Shown: positions 1 through 7,884, numbered from the stretch's first letter. The stretch is 64,000 nt of DNA from Scatosoma sp048465415 (GCA_048465415.1 DBFWLO010000015.1:94473-158472), one strand, 5' to 3'. Notes: generated by a model from the letters alone, not told the origin. Translations and numbers: made by a program.

Positions 1-123
1 TCTGGTGCTCTGGTTTTCCTGAGCGTTCCTCGTGTTCTCATTGTTCTGAGCGTTTCTGGTGCTCTGGTTGTTCTGAGAGTTGTTGTTGCAGTTTTTCGTC
101 TGATTGTTATTCTTGTTTTTCAT
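1..123 (-). CDS. Asn/Gln-rich low-complexity short protein, partial
   Basis: The minus strand opens at an ATG (123-121) behind a clean AAGGAG (140-135) and stays open to the window edge, giving 41 codons without a stop. The product begins MKNKNNNQTKNC and then repeats Gln-Asn-Asn-Gln-Ser-Thr-Arg and Arg-Asn-Ala-Gln blocks; the DNA repeats along with it. Composition is almost only N, Q, S, T, R and K, so it is hydrophilic with no signal peptide or membrane segment in the visible part. It lies downstream of the rubrerythrin gene on the same strand and may be in its transcript. I do not recognise the family; small spore-associated proteins can have such composition, but that is only a guess. Confidence 0.55.
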   Translation of the reverse strand, partial: MKNKNNNQTKNCNNNSQNNQSTRNAQNNENTRNAQENQSTR

Positions 124-197
124 AACTTTTAAATCTCCTTTTTTTATTTTTTTAATTTCAGGTCCGAAAGCGGTCGGAAAGTCTGCCGCAGAACGCG

Positions 198-794
198 TCA
201 GATTCTCACGCCTTCAAAGGGTAAATGCAAATCGACATACCCCTGGGTTGCTTTACACAAAGGACAAACCTTAAAGGCTTCCGTAGCGACGTGCATATAA
301 CCGCATTCGCTGCATACCCAAAGAATGGGCGAGTCGTTTTTATAAAGCGTTCCGTTTTTCACTGCCTCATAGAGGTAATTGAAAATGATATTGTGCTGTC
401 TTTCCACGTCGGCTACCATACGATAGATGGCGGCAATGTCCTTAAAGCCTTCTTTTTCCGCCGTTTCGGCAAATGTCGGATAGATCTCCGTGGATTCGCT
501 GTTTTCGTCCATCGCCGCGAATTTCAATCCGTCTACCAAAGTACCCGCGTGAAAGGGATATCCCGCGTCCAGAACGATGTTGTCGTGGCTTCCCGCTTTC
601 GCTTGAAGCGTGTCGAAAAACGTTTTTGCATGATACGTTTCGTTTTTCGCAATCGTTCTGATCGCGTCGGAAAGTGTTTTCAAATTTTCTTTCATGGCCA
701 GCTTCGCCGTTAACTGATAGCGCATGCCCGCCTGACTTTCACCCGCAAAACTGCGGGCTAAGTTCTTAAATGTTTCCGTCTGATCAAATTGCAT
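198..794 (-). CDS. rbr: rubrerythrin
   Basis: A 198-residue non-haem diiron peroxide reductase of anaerobes, using electrons from its own rubredoxin-like centre to reduce H2O2 in the cytoplasm. The N-terminal ferritin-like four-helix domain (about residues 1-145) carries the iron-binding Glu/His pattern, for example GESQAGMRYQ, KNETYHAKTF and DVERQHNIIF. The C-terminal rubredoxin-like knuckle (about 158-180) has both Cys pairs, CSECGY and CPLCKA. The start at MQFDQTETF was chosen because a TAGGAG site lies 11 nt upstream; the open frame extends further upstream but that part is antisense to trmL. The divergent spacer to trmL holds a 19-bp palindrome, and a Fur/PerR-type gene lies 4.5 kb away, so peroxide control is plausible but unproven. 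Confidence 0.95.
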   Translation of the reverse strand: MQFDQTETFKNLARSFAGESQAGMRYQLTAKLAMKENLKTLSDAIRTIAKNETYHAKTFFDTLQAKAGSHDNIVLDAGYPFHAGTLVDGLKFAAMDENSESTEIYPTFAETAEKEGFKDIAAIYRMVADVERQHNIIFNYLYEAVKNGTLYKNDSPILWVCSECGYMHVATEAFKVCPLCKATQGYVDLHLPFEGVRI

Positions 795-942
795 TTTAGT
801 GTTTTCTCCTAAGGCTCCGCCTTCGTTATTCAGTATGAGCCGGATTTTTTCTTTCATGCTTCCGATTTTCTGCCAATCCCTTCCAAATTTTAGCAGTTCT
901 CTCTTTTTCGCTTGCCAAACGGAGCCGAAAAGAGTAAAATAC

Positions 943-961
943 ATACTATATAATACAGTAT
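943..961. promoter_or_regulatory. 19-bp palindromic operator candidate between rbr and trmL
   Basis: ATACTATATAATACAGTAT is an inverted repeat with 16 of 19 positions symmetric (ATACT-N-TAT-N-ATA-N-AGTAT). It sits in the divergent spacer about 150 bp upstream of rbr and 100 bp upstream of trmL and overlaps a TATAAT-like hexamer at 949-954. The size and 7-1-7-like symmetry are compatible with a Fur-family site, but the sequence is not a canonical Per box. Confidence 0.4.
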
Positions 962-1058
962 CCGTCTCTTGCCGGGAAAGGAAAAGCCGCGTCAAGCGAA
1001 AATTTCCTCTTTTAATCGTCCCCGGCGGGCGCGGCGAGGGAAAAAAGAGGTAAAAATT

Positions 1059-1571
1059 ATGTTCCATATCGTTTTGGTCGAGCCGGAAATTCCGCAGAAC
1101 GCGGGCAATATCGCGCGTACGTGCGCGGCCACGGGCTGCGCTTTGCACATGGTGCGGCCTTTCGGCTTTGAGATTTCCGACAAATATTTGAAGCGCGCGG
1201 GGCTCGATTACTGGCATCTCGTCCATATTTCCTATTACGACAGCTTTGCGGAGCTGCAAGCGAAGTTCCCGAGCGCCCGGTTTTTTTATTTCACCACCAA
1301 AGGCCGGCGCCGGCACAGCGATCAGCGCTTCCGGGACGGGGATTTTCTCGTGTTCGGCAAAGAGACGAAGGGGCTGCCCGAAGAACTTCTTTTAAAGCAC
1401 CCGGACGAATGTCTGCGGATTCCCATGTTTTCCGAGGCGAGATCGCTCAATCTGAGCAATTCCGTGGCGGTGGCCGTATACGAAGCGCTCAGGCAGACAA
1501 ATTACGAGGGACTTTCGGAAGCGGGGGAACTGCATGAGCATAAATGGAGCGAGCTCGAAAATGAGCGTTAA
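1059..1571 (+). CDS. trmL: tRNA (cytidine/uridine-34-2'-O)-methyltransferase TrmL
   Basis: A SPOUT-class (trefoil-knot) methyltransferase of 170 residues that methylates the wobble ribose of tRNA-Leu isoacceptors using SAM. Family hallmarks are visible: EPEIPQNAGNIARTC near the N-terminus (the N-x-G-N-x-x-R motif), FGKETKGLPEELL in the middle, and the knot-forming IPM then RSLNLSNSVAVAVYEAL near the C-terminus. The ATG at 1059 follows AGAGG at 1046-1050 and gives a normal family length. The frame is open to 969, but the extra residues are low-complexity and not family-like. Confidence 0.93.
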   Translation: MFHIVLVEPEIPQNAGNIARTCAATGCALHMVRPFGFEISDKYLKRAGLDYWHLVHISYYDSFAELQAKFPSARFFYFTTKGRRRHSDQRFRDGDFLVFGKETKGLPEELLLKHPDECLRIPMFSEARSLNLSNSVAVAVYEALRQTNYEGLSEAGELHEHKWSELENER

Positions 1572-1589
1572 AAAAATAAAAAAATGAAG

Positions 1590-1618
1590 GTATAAACACT
1601 TTCAAAAGAGGCAATAAC
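1590..1618 (+). promoter_or_regulatory. candidate sigma-F (forespore) promoter of spoIIR
   Basis: GTATA (1590-1594), a spacer of exactly 15 nt, then GGCAATAAC (1610-1618) matches the sigma-F/sigma-G pattern GyATA-N15-GGnnAnAnT except for the final T. It lies 65 nt upstream of spoIIR, which in Bacillus belongs to the sigma-F regulon. Confidence 0.55.
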
Positions 1619-1682
1619 TTCCGTGTCGGGCGCAGGCGAACAAGTCGTTTTCGCACCCTCAAAATACGGAGGTTATTTTTTT

Positions 1683-2231
1683 ATGAAGAAATTTTGCATA
1701 ACTTTTTTAATGTCAGGCATAATAATTTTGTCGGCTATCGGATTCGGCACGGGAATTTTCGGCTCCGCTTCCTCGGCTCAGACGAACACGGAGTATCTTC
1801 GGATCCATATCCGAGCCAACTCCAACGACGGGGAAGACCAGGCAGTCAAATATATGGTGCGCGACGCGGTGGTGGAATACCTCACCCCTTTGGCGGCCGA
1901 GGCGGCGACGCGGGAAGAGGCGATGTCTTTGATGAGCGAAAACCTTTCCGGGATCGAAAGAGTAGCGGACGGCGTTTTAAGGGCCCACGGCTTCGCCTAC
2001 GGGGCGAAAGCGGTGTTCAGAGAAGAAGAGTTCCCCACGCGGGTTTACGGCGATTATACGCTCGATGCGGGCGTTTACGAGGCTCTGATCCTCAACTTGG
2101 GCACAGGCGCGGGGGACAACTGGTGGTGCGTGGTGTATCCGCCGCTCTGTTTCGCCGGACAGCCGGGGGAAAACGTCGTCTATAAGAGCAAGATCAAAGA
2201 GATCATCGAACGGTGGAAGGCCAACCGCTGA
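1683..2231 (+). CDS. spoIIR: stage II sporulation protein R
   Basis: A 182-residue secreted signalling protein. In the known pathway it is made in the forespore, crosses into the intermembrane space and triggers SpoIIGA to process pro-sigma-E in the mother cell. An N-terminal hydrophobic signal (about residues 5-28) is followed by LRIHIRANSNDGEDQAVKY, the most conserved SpoIIR block, and by GDNWWCVVYPPLCF near the C-terminus. The ATG at 1683 follows CGGAGG at about 1667-1672. It is slightly shorter than Bacillus SpoIIR but has all the core blocks. Its presence implies an endospore former. Confidence 0.93.
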   Translation: MKKFCITFLMSGIIILSAIGFGTGIFGSASSAQTNTEYLRIHIRANSNDGEDQAVKYMVRDAVVEYLTPLAAEAATREEAMSLMSENLSGIERVADGVLRAHGFAYGAKAVFREEEFPTRVYGDYTLDAGVYEALILNLGTGAGDNWWCVVYPPLCFAGQPGENVVYKSKIKEIIERWKANR

Positions 2232-2276
2232 AACGACGGCAGCGCGCCCCGCTTTACATAAACAGGAGGAATCATC

Positions 2277-3089
2277 ATGAAAAAGTTTATTAAAACGGGT
2301 GCGCTTACAGCGGCGGTATTACTGACGGGAGTCGTTTCCGCAGTGTCGGCCGCTGCATTCCCCGCTTCTTCCGAAGCCGGTAAAACGGCGGCGTGGAACG
2401 ACGCGTTGGGAACTGCGCTCGTCGACGTGACCGATAATAACGGCGAGCTCGCGGAATTTTCCGTAGACGCGGAAATGGCTGCGGTGCTCAAACAAGGCTC
2501 CAAAGGCGGCGAGGTGAAAGAAGTACAGCGCCGGCTGAAACAATGGGGGTATTACAGCGGAGAAGCGGACGGCATTTTCGGCGCCGGGACAAAACGCGCG
2601 GTGATCGCCTTCCAGAAAAAGAACGGCCTGACGGCGGACGGCATCGTGGGCGCTTCCACTTTCCGCGCCCTCGGCATGAACAGTTCGTACAACGTACTCA
2701 TGAACCAGACGCAGAACTCCTCGCCTTCCGGCTATACGAGCTCCGATTTGTACCTGCTTGCGAAGACCATTTACGCGGAAGGAAGAGGCGAACCGTATAC
2801 GGGACAGGTAGCGATCGGCGCGGTTATTTTGAACCGTGTGAGAAGCTCGGCTTTCCCCAACACGGTGGCGGGCGTCGTCTATCAAAAGCACGCCTTTACG
2901 GCGGTTTCCGACGGACAGATCAATTTGACGCCCAACGAGACGGCGATGCGCGCGGCGCAGGACGCCGTGAACGGCTGGGATCCCACGGGCGGCGCGATTT
3001 ATTATTATAATCCCGCCGTGGCGACGAGTTCCTGGATTTTCGGACGCAAGACGATCACTGTGATCGGTAAGCACGTGTTCGCTATCTGA
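2277..3089 (+). CDS. sleB: spore cortex-lytic enzyme SleB
   Basis: A 270-residue peptidoglycan lytic transglycosylase acting on muramic-delta-lactam-containing cortex during germination. Layout: signal peptide (about 1-27), linker, a peptidoglycan-binding repeat (about 70-133, with EVQRRLKQWGYY and DGIFGAGTKRAV), a Ser/Thr-rich linker, then the Hydrolase_2 catalytic domain (about 153-268) with the putative catalytic Glu in TIYAEGRGE. The start follows CAGGAGGAAT. It is directly followed by ypeB, the usual partner gene whose product stabilises SleB in the spore coat-cortex layer. Confidence 0.94.
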   Translation: MKKFIKTGALTAAVLLTGVVSAVSAAAFPASSEAGKTAAWNDALGTALVDVTDNNGELAEFSVDAEMAAVLKQGSKGGEVKEVQRRLKQWGYYSGEADGIFGAGTKRAVIAFQKKNGLTADGIVGASTFRALGMNSSYNVLMNQTQNSSPSGYTSSDLYLLAKTIYAEGRGEPYTGQVAIGAVILNRVRSSAFPNTVAGVVYQKHAFTAVSDGQINLTPNETAMRAAQDAVNGWDPTGGAIYYYNPAVATSSWIFGRKTITVIGKHVFAI

Positions 3090-3091
3090 GC

Positions 3092-3114
3092 GGAAAATGC
3101 CGGAGGCGTTTTCC
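3092..3114 (+). promoter_or_regulatory. hairpin between sleB and ypeB
   Basis: A 10-bp stem (GGAAAATGCC with GGCGTTTTCC, one G-T pair) and a 3-nt loop begin right after the sleB stop. No T run follows, so it is more likely an mRNA stabiliser or partial attenuator than a terminator. Confidence 0.3.
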
Positions 3115-3179
3115 CTTTGGGAAACAGCACCTTCCGGCAGAGCCTATCAGAGTCGTATCATTAAAAAGGAGTTAAAAGC

Positions 3180-5132
3180 ATGGAAAAGAAAGAAAACAAG
3201 ATTGCGAAAAACACCTCTTCGGGAGCGGAGAAGGTGGAAAATATCCAAGAACGCGCGCAGGCCAAAGCCGATACCGTCGGCGGAAAGGCCGCGAACACCG
3301 CTTCCGTGAAGAAAACCGCCGCAAAAAAGGCGGATGAGAAGACGGGGAAACACCGGAAAGTAGAGAAAGTAAAAGAACAGAAGGAGAAAGTCGCCGCCAA
3401 AAAGCGCGTGGACGCCGCCCTCGCCAAAGAGGAACGCAAGGCGAAAAAAGCGGAGATGCAGGCCGCTCATAAAGCGAAGAAGGCGGAGATGAGAGCTCTG
3501 CACAAAGCAAAGCGCGAAGAGCAGATCCTCAAAATGCAGGCGAAGTATCAGGAACAAAGGGCGCGCATGAAAGAGAAGCGCGCGGAACGTAAGGCGGAAC
3601 GCCTCGCCCGCAAGGAGCTTCTGCGCAGCGAGACCGCCGCGCAGCGTATCGAACGCATCGAGAAAGAACACGCGGAAAAGCTGGCGCTCAAAAAGCAGAA
3701 ACGCGAACAGGCGTACAAACTGAAACTCGAACGCCGCGAAGCGCATCTCAAAAAGCGCGAACAGCAGCTGAGAGACAAACAGCACAGAAGAGAAACGCGC
3801 CGCACGCCCGGTTTCGGCGGCTGGCTCGCCGCTGTCATTTCTCTCGGCGTGGTGACGCTGGCGCTTTCCACCGTCGTGACGCTCGGCGCTATCAATATGG
3901 CGGAAGTCAACGGCGCGGTGAGTACGAATTATCGCGGTACTTTGTACGAACTGGTAGGAATCATGGAAAATGTGGATACCGACCTCAATAAGGTGCGCGT
4001 TTCCGCAAGCCCCGCGCAGCAGAGCAGGCTGTTCACCGATCTTCTCGTGCAGACGAGACTGGCGGAAAGCAGCCTCGAACATTTCCCCATCGACGCGGCG
4101 GCGGACGCGAACGTTACGTCTTTCATCAACCGCACCGCGGATTATTCGCAGTCGATGCTGAATAAGATCCATGGCGGCCAAAAGCTCAGCGAGGAGGATC
4201 TGTCCCGTATCGAAAGACTGTACCAGACCAACCACAAGGTGCGCGAAGAACTCAATAACCTTGCGACCACGATGTCCGACAAGGATATGAAAGCATTCAT
4301 GAAAGAGAAGAAGGGCAACCGCGTTTTTGAAAGCTTCCAGGCTGTGGAAAACGCTACCCTCGAAGAAAATAAAGAGGAACAGGGCCCCTTTGCCGACACC
4401 GCTTCCGAACAGAAGAACGACGGCGAACAAAGCAAGGCGGAAGAAATTCCTTCTTCCCGCGCGGAAGAACTTTGCCGCGGTTACTTTAAGGATTACGCGA
4501 TCAAAAGCATAGAATATGCCGGCGAAACGACTTCCCAAAACATCGAAGCGTATAACTTCTTTATGCACGACGACCGCGACAGACAACTGTTTGCCCAGAT
4601 CTCCAAAAAGGGCGGCGCGCTCGTAAACTTCGATTTCTATGAAGACTGCACCGCGAAAAATTTCGACCTCGCTCGTTCTAAGGCGATCGCCGAAGATTAT
4701 CTGGCCGGCCTCGGCTATGAAAATATGACCGCGGTATGGGTGAACGAAAGCGGCACGCAGGCGACTTTCAATTTCGCCTACGAACAGGACGGCGCGGTTT
4801 ACTATCCCGATATGGTCAAAGTAAAAGTCTGTGAGACGAAAGGCAAGGTAGTTGGTTTCGACGCGGTAGCGTTTTTGAAAAACCATCGCACCAGGTCTGC
4901 GTTGAATACTAAGATCGCGATCGGCGAGGCACAGGAGAAGCTCAATAAAAATCTCAGCGTGGACGCTTCCCGGCTGACGGTGATTCCCGTGGAGGGCAAA
5001 GAAGTCGCCGCTTACGAATTTGTCTGCGATTATAAGGGAGACACGTACTTTATTTACGTGGACGCCAACAACGGAGAAGAGGTGCGCATTCTCAACGTCC
5101 TCAATTCCAAACAGGGCAGAGTACTCATCTGA
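3180..5132 (+). CDS. ypeB: germination protein YpeB with long basic N-terminal extension
   Basis: A 650-residue partner of SleB, required in Bacillus for SleB to accumulate in dormant spores. The family core starts at the membrane helix (about 214-236, GWLAAVISLGVVTLAL) and continues with the helical region containing NYRGTLYELVGIMENVD and LNNLATTMSDKD, then PepSY-like repeats to the C-terminus. Bacillus YpeB has only a few residues before the helix; here about 205 residues made almost wholly of Lys, Ala, Glu and Arg precede it, predicted as a charged helix or coiled coil on the cytoplasmic side. AAGGAG lies upstream of the ATG. A strong terminator follows, closing the sleB-ypeB unit. Confidence 0.9.
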   Translation: MEKKENKIAKNTSSGAEKVENIQERAQAKADTVGGKAANTASVKKTAAKKADEKTGKHRKVEKVKEQKEKVAAKKRVDAALAKEERKAKKAEMQAAHKAKKAEMRALHKAKREEQILKMQAKYQEQRARMKEKRAERKAERLARKELLRSETAAQRIERIEKEHAEKLALKKQKREQAYKLKLERREAHLKKREQQLRDKQHRRETRRTPGFGGWLAAVISLGVVTLALSTVVTLGAINMAEVNGAVSTNYRGTLYELVGIMENVDTDLNKVRVSASPAQQSRLFTDLLVQTRLAESSLEHFPIDAAADANVTSFINRTADYSQSMLNKIHGGQKLSEEDLSRIERLYQTNHKVREELNNLATTMSDKDMKAFMKEKKGNRVFESFQAVENATLEENKEEQGPFADTASEQKNDGEQSKAEEIPSSRAEELCRGYFKDYAIKSIEYAGETTSQNIEAYNFFMHDDRDRQLFAQISKKGGALVNFDFYEDCTAKNFDLARSKAIAEDYLAGLGYENMTAVWVNESGTQATFNFAYEQDGAVYYPDMVKVKVCETKGKVVGFDAVAFLKNHRTRSALNTKIAIGEAQEKLNKNLSVDASRLTVIPVEGKEVAAYEFVCDYKGDTYFIYVDANNGEEVRILNVLNSKQGRVLI

Positions 5133-5160
5133 GCAACCCGTTTCTAAAACAAAAACGAGA

Positions 5161-5189
5161 GGTCGGACCGAAACGGTCCGGCCTTTTTT
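5161..5189 (+). terminator. intrinsic terminator of sleB-ypeB
   Basis: A 10-bp GC-rich stem (GGTCGGACCG with CGGTCCGGCC, one wobble), AAA loop and six Ts, 28 bp after the ypeB stop. Confidence 0.9.
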
Positions 5190-5220
5190 GCGTTTTTTCT
5201 CTTTTTCTTTGCTAAACTCC

Positions 5221-5249
5221 TTGACGAAGCGGAAAATGTATGCTATAAT
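5221..5249 (+). promoter_or_regulatory. sigma-70-type promoter of the Fur-family gene
   Basis: TTGACG (5221-5226), 17-bp spacer, TATAAT (5244-5249). The AT-rich stretch just downstream (5250-5272) could hold an autoregulatory Fur-family site. Confidence 0.8.
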
Positions 5250-5289
5250 AAAAATATAAATAATATTAAGTCTCAATAGGAGGATAGCC

Positions 5290-5688
5290 ATGCAGGAAAG
5301 ACAAACCAGGCAGAAGCGTATTATTTACGACGCTTTAAAGACTTTGGATCACCCGACCGCTACGGAAGTGTACGGTTATGTGCACGAACGGCATCCTTCG
5401 GTAAGCCGGGCGACGGTGTTCCGGGTGCTGGGCGGGTTCGCGGAGAACGGCCGCGCGCTGGAATTGAGAATGGCGGGCAGCGACGTACGTTACGATTATA
5501 ACGTACAAAGGCACTACCACGTGCATTGCAGGCGCTGCGGTAAAGTGGCCGATGTTTCCATGCCCGCGGATTTTCCCGTCAAAGAATCGGTGACGGACAG
5601 CTGCGGATTTTTGCTCGACGATTTTCAGATAGAGTTTTTCGGAATTTGTCCCGAATGTGCCAAACAAATCGGGAGACCGCTTTCCTGA
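5290..5688 (+). CDS. Fur family transcriptional regulator, PerR-like
   Basis: A 132-residue metal-dependent repressor. The N-terminal winged helix (about 5-75) includes HPSVSRATVFRVLGGF as recognition region. The dimerisation domain has the metal-binding HYHVHCRRCGKV and a C-terminal CPEC pair, giving the two CxxC structural-zinc motifs typical of PerR/Fur. AGGAGG lies 7 nt before the ATG. The small size and strict anaerobe context favour PerR over Fur or Zur, but residues alone do not settle this. Likely targets include the nearby rubrerythrin gene. Confidence 0.88.
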   Translation: MQERQTRQKRIIYDALKTLDHPTATEVYGYVHERHPSVSRATVFRVLGGFAENGRALELRMAGSDVRYDYNVQRHYHVHCRRCGKVADVSMPADFPVKESVTDSCGFLLDDFQIEFFGICPECAKQIGRPLS

Positions 5689-5749
5689 GACTCCCGTTTA
5701 TCCTTTTTTGAAAAATAAATGAAAATGTCATATTTTTTCATTACATTTG

Positions 5750-5779
5750 TTGACAAACCGCATTCCTTTATGGTACAAT
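5750..5779 (+). promoter_or_regulatory. sigma-70-type promoter of a 29-residue membrane peptide
   Basis: TTGACA (5750-5755), 18-bp spacer, TACAAT (5774-5779), 31 bp upstream of the small ORF. Confidence 0.7.
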
Positions 5780-5809
5780 AAGGAAGTAAAAAAGTGAAGA
5801 GGAAGCGGA

Positions 5810-5899
5810 ATGATGAAAAAGGGGTTGGCGATCGCGTTGACGGTGGTGGGATGTTTATTGATTGTCGCATTCGGCGTTGTGGCGTTGGCGTTCGGTTAA
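5810..5899 (+). CDS. 29-residue single-span membrane peptide
   Basis: A tiny ORF (MMKKGLAIALTVVG..., ending VALAFG) consisting of a short Lys-rich start and one hydrophobic span of about 24 residues. It is supported as a gene by its own consensus promoter, an AGAGGA site at 5797-5802 with correct spacing, and a strong terminator 35 bp after its stop. Start may be either of two adjacent ATGs. No family is recognised. Such peptides often bind and modulate a larger membrane protein, but no partner can be named. Confidence 0.6.
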   Translation: MMKKGLAIALTVVGCLLIVAFGVVALAFG

Positions 5900-5933
5900 G
5901 CAGGAAATTTATAAAAATTAAGCGATAAGAATG

Positions 5934-5970
5934 ACGGGAAAAGCCCAATGTGAGGCTTTTTCCGTCTTTT
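5934..5970 (+). terminator. intrinsic terminator after the small membrane peptide
   Basis: A 12-bp stem (ACGGGAAAAGCC with GGCTTTTTCCGT, one mismatch), 8-nt loop, then CTTTTATTA. It insulates leuA from upstream transcription. Confidence 0.75.
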
Positions 5971-5982
5971 ATTATAAAAAGA

Positions 5983-6011
5983 TTGCTTTTTCACCTAAAA
6001 TATGGTATTAT
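5983..6011 (+). promoter_or_regulatory. candidate promoter of leuA
   Basis: TTGCTT (5983-5988), 17 bp, TATTAT (6006-6011), about 98 bp upstream of the leuA start. No T-box or leader peptide could be made out in the leader. Confidence 0.5.
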
Positions 6012-6108
6012 AAATTTAATTTATCAAAAGAGGAATGAAAGGGAAGAGAAGAGAGAAAAAGCCGGGAGTCAACAACCGAGGAAAAATATATCCGCCAGGA
6101 GGGATCCG

Positions 6109-7782
6109 ATGAAAAATTACCGCAAATATGCCAAACAATATGTTCTGCCCGAAGAGGTATGTCTGGACTGGGTAAAAAAGGACTCTCTCGATCATGCGCC
6201 GATCTGGTGCAGCGTCGATCTTCGGGACGGCAATCAGGCTTTGGCGGAGCCGATGGATCTGCCTACGAAAGCGGAGTTTTTCCGGTTGCTCACCGAACTT
6301 GGATTTAAGGAGATAGAGGTGGGGTTTCCCGCTTCGTCAAAGACGGAGTTTTCGTTTGTGCGCACGCTCATCGAAGAAAATCTGATTCCCGAAGACGTGA
6401 CGATCCAGGTGCTGACGCAGGCGCGCGAGCATATTATCCGCCGCACTTTCGAGGCGATAAGAGGCGTGAAAAAAGCGATCGTACACACCTATACGCCCCT
6501 CTCGCCCGCCCAGCGTCAACAGGTGTTTCATGGGGGCAGGGACGAGGTGAAGAAGATCGCCGTGGAGGGCGCGGCGCTTTTGAAGGATTTGGCGGAAGAA
6601 GAAAAAGGGTGCGTTCGTTTGGAGTATTCGCCCGAAAGTTTTACCTGTACGGAGCCTGATTACGCGCTCGAAGTATGCAACGCCGTGCTTGAACAGTGGA
6701 AGCCGGGAGCGGATAATAAGGCGATCGTCAATCTGCCGGCGACAATGGAAACGGCTATGCCGCACGTATTCGGTCAGCAAGTGGAGTATATTCGGAAAAA
6801 TCTCGCCTACCCGAAGGGTACGATTCTTTCTCTGCATCCGCACAACGACCGCGGCTGCGCGGTGGCGGCGAGCGAAGCGGGTTTGCTCGCGGGCGCGGAA
6901 CGGATCGAAGGGACGCTATTCGGAAACGGGGAACGCACGGGGAATGCGGATATTGTGACGCTGGCGCTCAATTTGTACGCGCACGGCGTGGATCCCGGCT
7001 TGAATCTGGAAAATCTGCCCTATGTGGCGGCGATGTATACCTATTTCACGGGAATGAAAATCCCGCCCCGGCAGCCGTATGCGGGAGAACTGGTGTTCGC
7101 GGCCTTTTCCGGTTCGCATCAGGACGCGATCGCGAAAGCGATGCGCTATCGCGAAGAAAACGGGCTCTCCGTCTGGAACGTTCCCTATCTGCCGATCGAT
7201 CCGCGGGACATCGGCAGGGAATACGAAAAAGACGTTATTCGCATCAACAGCCAGTCGGGAAAAGGAGGCGTGGGGTATATCCTCGAAAGCGGCTACGATC
7301 TGAGACTGCCGGCGCGCTTAAAAGAAGCGTTTGCCAAGATCGTCAAAAACGTTTCCGACTCCGAGCATAAAGAGTTGAAACCGTCGGAAATCCATGCGCT
7401 GTTCATGGAAAAGTTTATCGAAACTCGCGCGTATTTTACCCTGACGGAGGTGCAGTACCGGCGGAGGAACGGAGTCGGCGTCGTGCTTCTTCTCACGGAT
7501 AAGAAAACGAACGCGGAGAAAAGAGTGAGCGGACATGGGAACGGGCGTCTCGACGCGGTGTCCAACGCGTTGAAAGAATACTTCGGATTTTGTTACACGA
7601 TCAACGGCTACGAACAGCACGCGCTTTCCGAGGGTTCGTCCTCCAAAGCGATCTCCTATATCTGCGTAACGTCCGAGGGCGAGTCCTTTTGGGGCGCGGG
7701 GATCGACGACGACAGTACCACGGCTTCGGTGAACGCGCTTTGCGCCGCGATCAATAATCTTTTGAGTGTGCGTGCGGCGTGA
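6109..7782 (+). CDS. leuA: 2-isopropylmalate synthase (long, leuA type 2)
   Basis: Condenses acetyl-CoA with 2-oxoisovalerate, the first committed step of leucine synthesis. The 557-residue length and N-terminus (WCSVDLRDGNQALAEPMD) match the fungal/actinobacterial-type LeuA rather than the shorter E. coli form. The TIM barrel (about 30-330) has the catalytic RDGNQ and the metal-binding HPHNDRG; the C-terminal leucine-binding regulatory domain is about residues 430-557. The ATG at 6109 follows CCAGGAGGGAT. No other leu genes are adjacent, so it is monocistronic here. It is the last host-type protein gene before the mobile region. Confidence 0.95.
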   Translation: MKNYRKYAKQYVLPEEVCLDWVKKDSLDHAPIWCSVDLRDGNQALAEPMDLPTKAEFFRLLTELGFKEIEVGFPASSKTEFSFVRTLIEENLIPEDVTIQVLTQAREHIIRRTFEAIRGVKKAIVHTYTPLSPAQRQQVFHGGRDEVKKIAVEGAALLKDLAEEEKGCVRLEYSPESFTCTEPDYALEVCNAVLEQWKPGADNKAIVNLPATMETAMPHVFGQQVEYIRKNLAYPKGTILSLHPHNDRGCAVAASEAGLLAGAERIEGTLFGNGERTGNADIVTLALNLYAHGVDPGLNLENLPYVAAMYTYFTGMKIPPRQPYAGELVFAAFSGSHQDAIAKAMRYREENGLSVWNVPYLPIDPRDIGREYEKDVIRINSQSGKGGVGYILESGYDLRLPARLKEAFAKIVKNVSDSEHKELKPSEIHALFMEKFIETRAYFTLTEVQYRRRNGVGVVLLLTDKKTNAEKRVSGHGNGRLDAVSNALKEYFGFCYTINGYEQHALSEGSSSKAISYICVTSEGESFWGAGIDDDSTTASVNALCAAINNLLSVRAA

Positions 7783-7840
7783 CAAAACTTATTTGCAAAA
7801 AATATCGAAGGAAGTTTTTCTTGTTTTTTCATAAAAAGTG

Positions 7841-7869
7841 TTGACATTTTACGGCGGATAGCATATAAT
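7841..7869 (+). promoter_or_regulatory. consensus promoter of tRNA-Gly
   Basis: TTGACA (7841-7846), 17 bp, TATAAT (7864-7869), 15 bp before the mature tRNA 5' end. Confidence 0.92.
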
Positions 7870-7884
7870 AGAAACACTTGAAAT

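Noticed and set aside
949..954. TATAAT as a trmL promoter
   Set aside because: No -35 element at proper spacing could be found. The hexamer is part of the palindrome and is reported only as an operator candidate.
795..1316. Possible 174-residue N-terminal extension of rubrerythrin
   Set aside because: It runs antisense through the promoter region and trmL. The family start at MQFDQ has a proper ribosome site.
3147..5291. 714-codon open frame on the minus strand across ypeB
   Set aside because: Exactly antisense to ypeB; its composition (runs of Phe/Leu) is that of a complemented Lys/Glu-rich gene, and it has no ribosome site.
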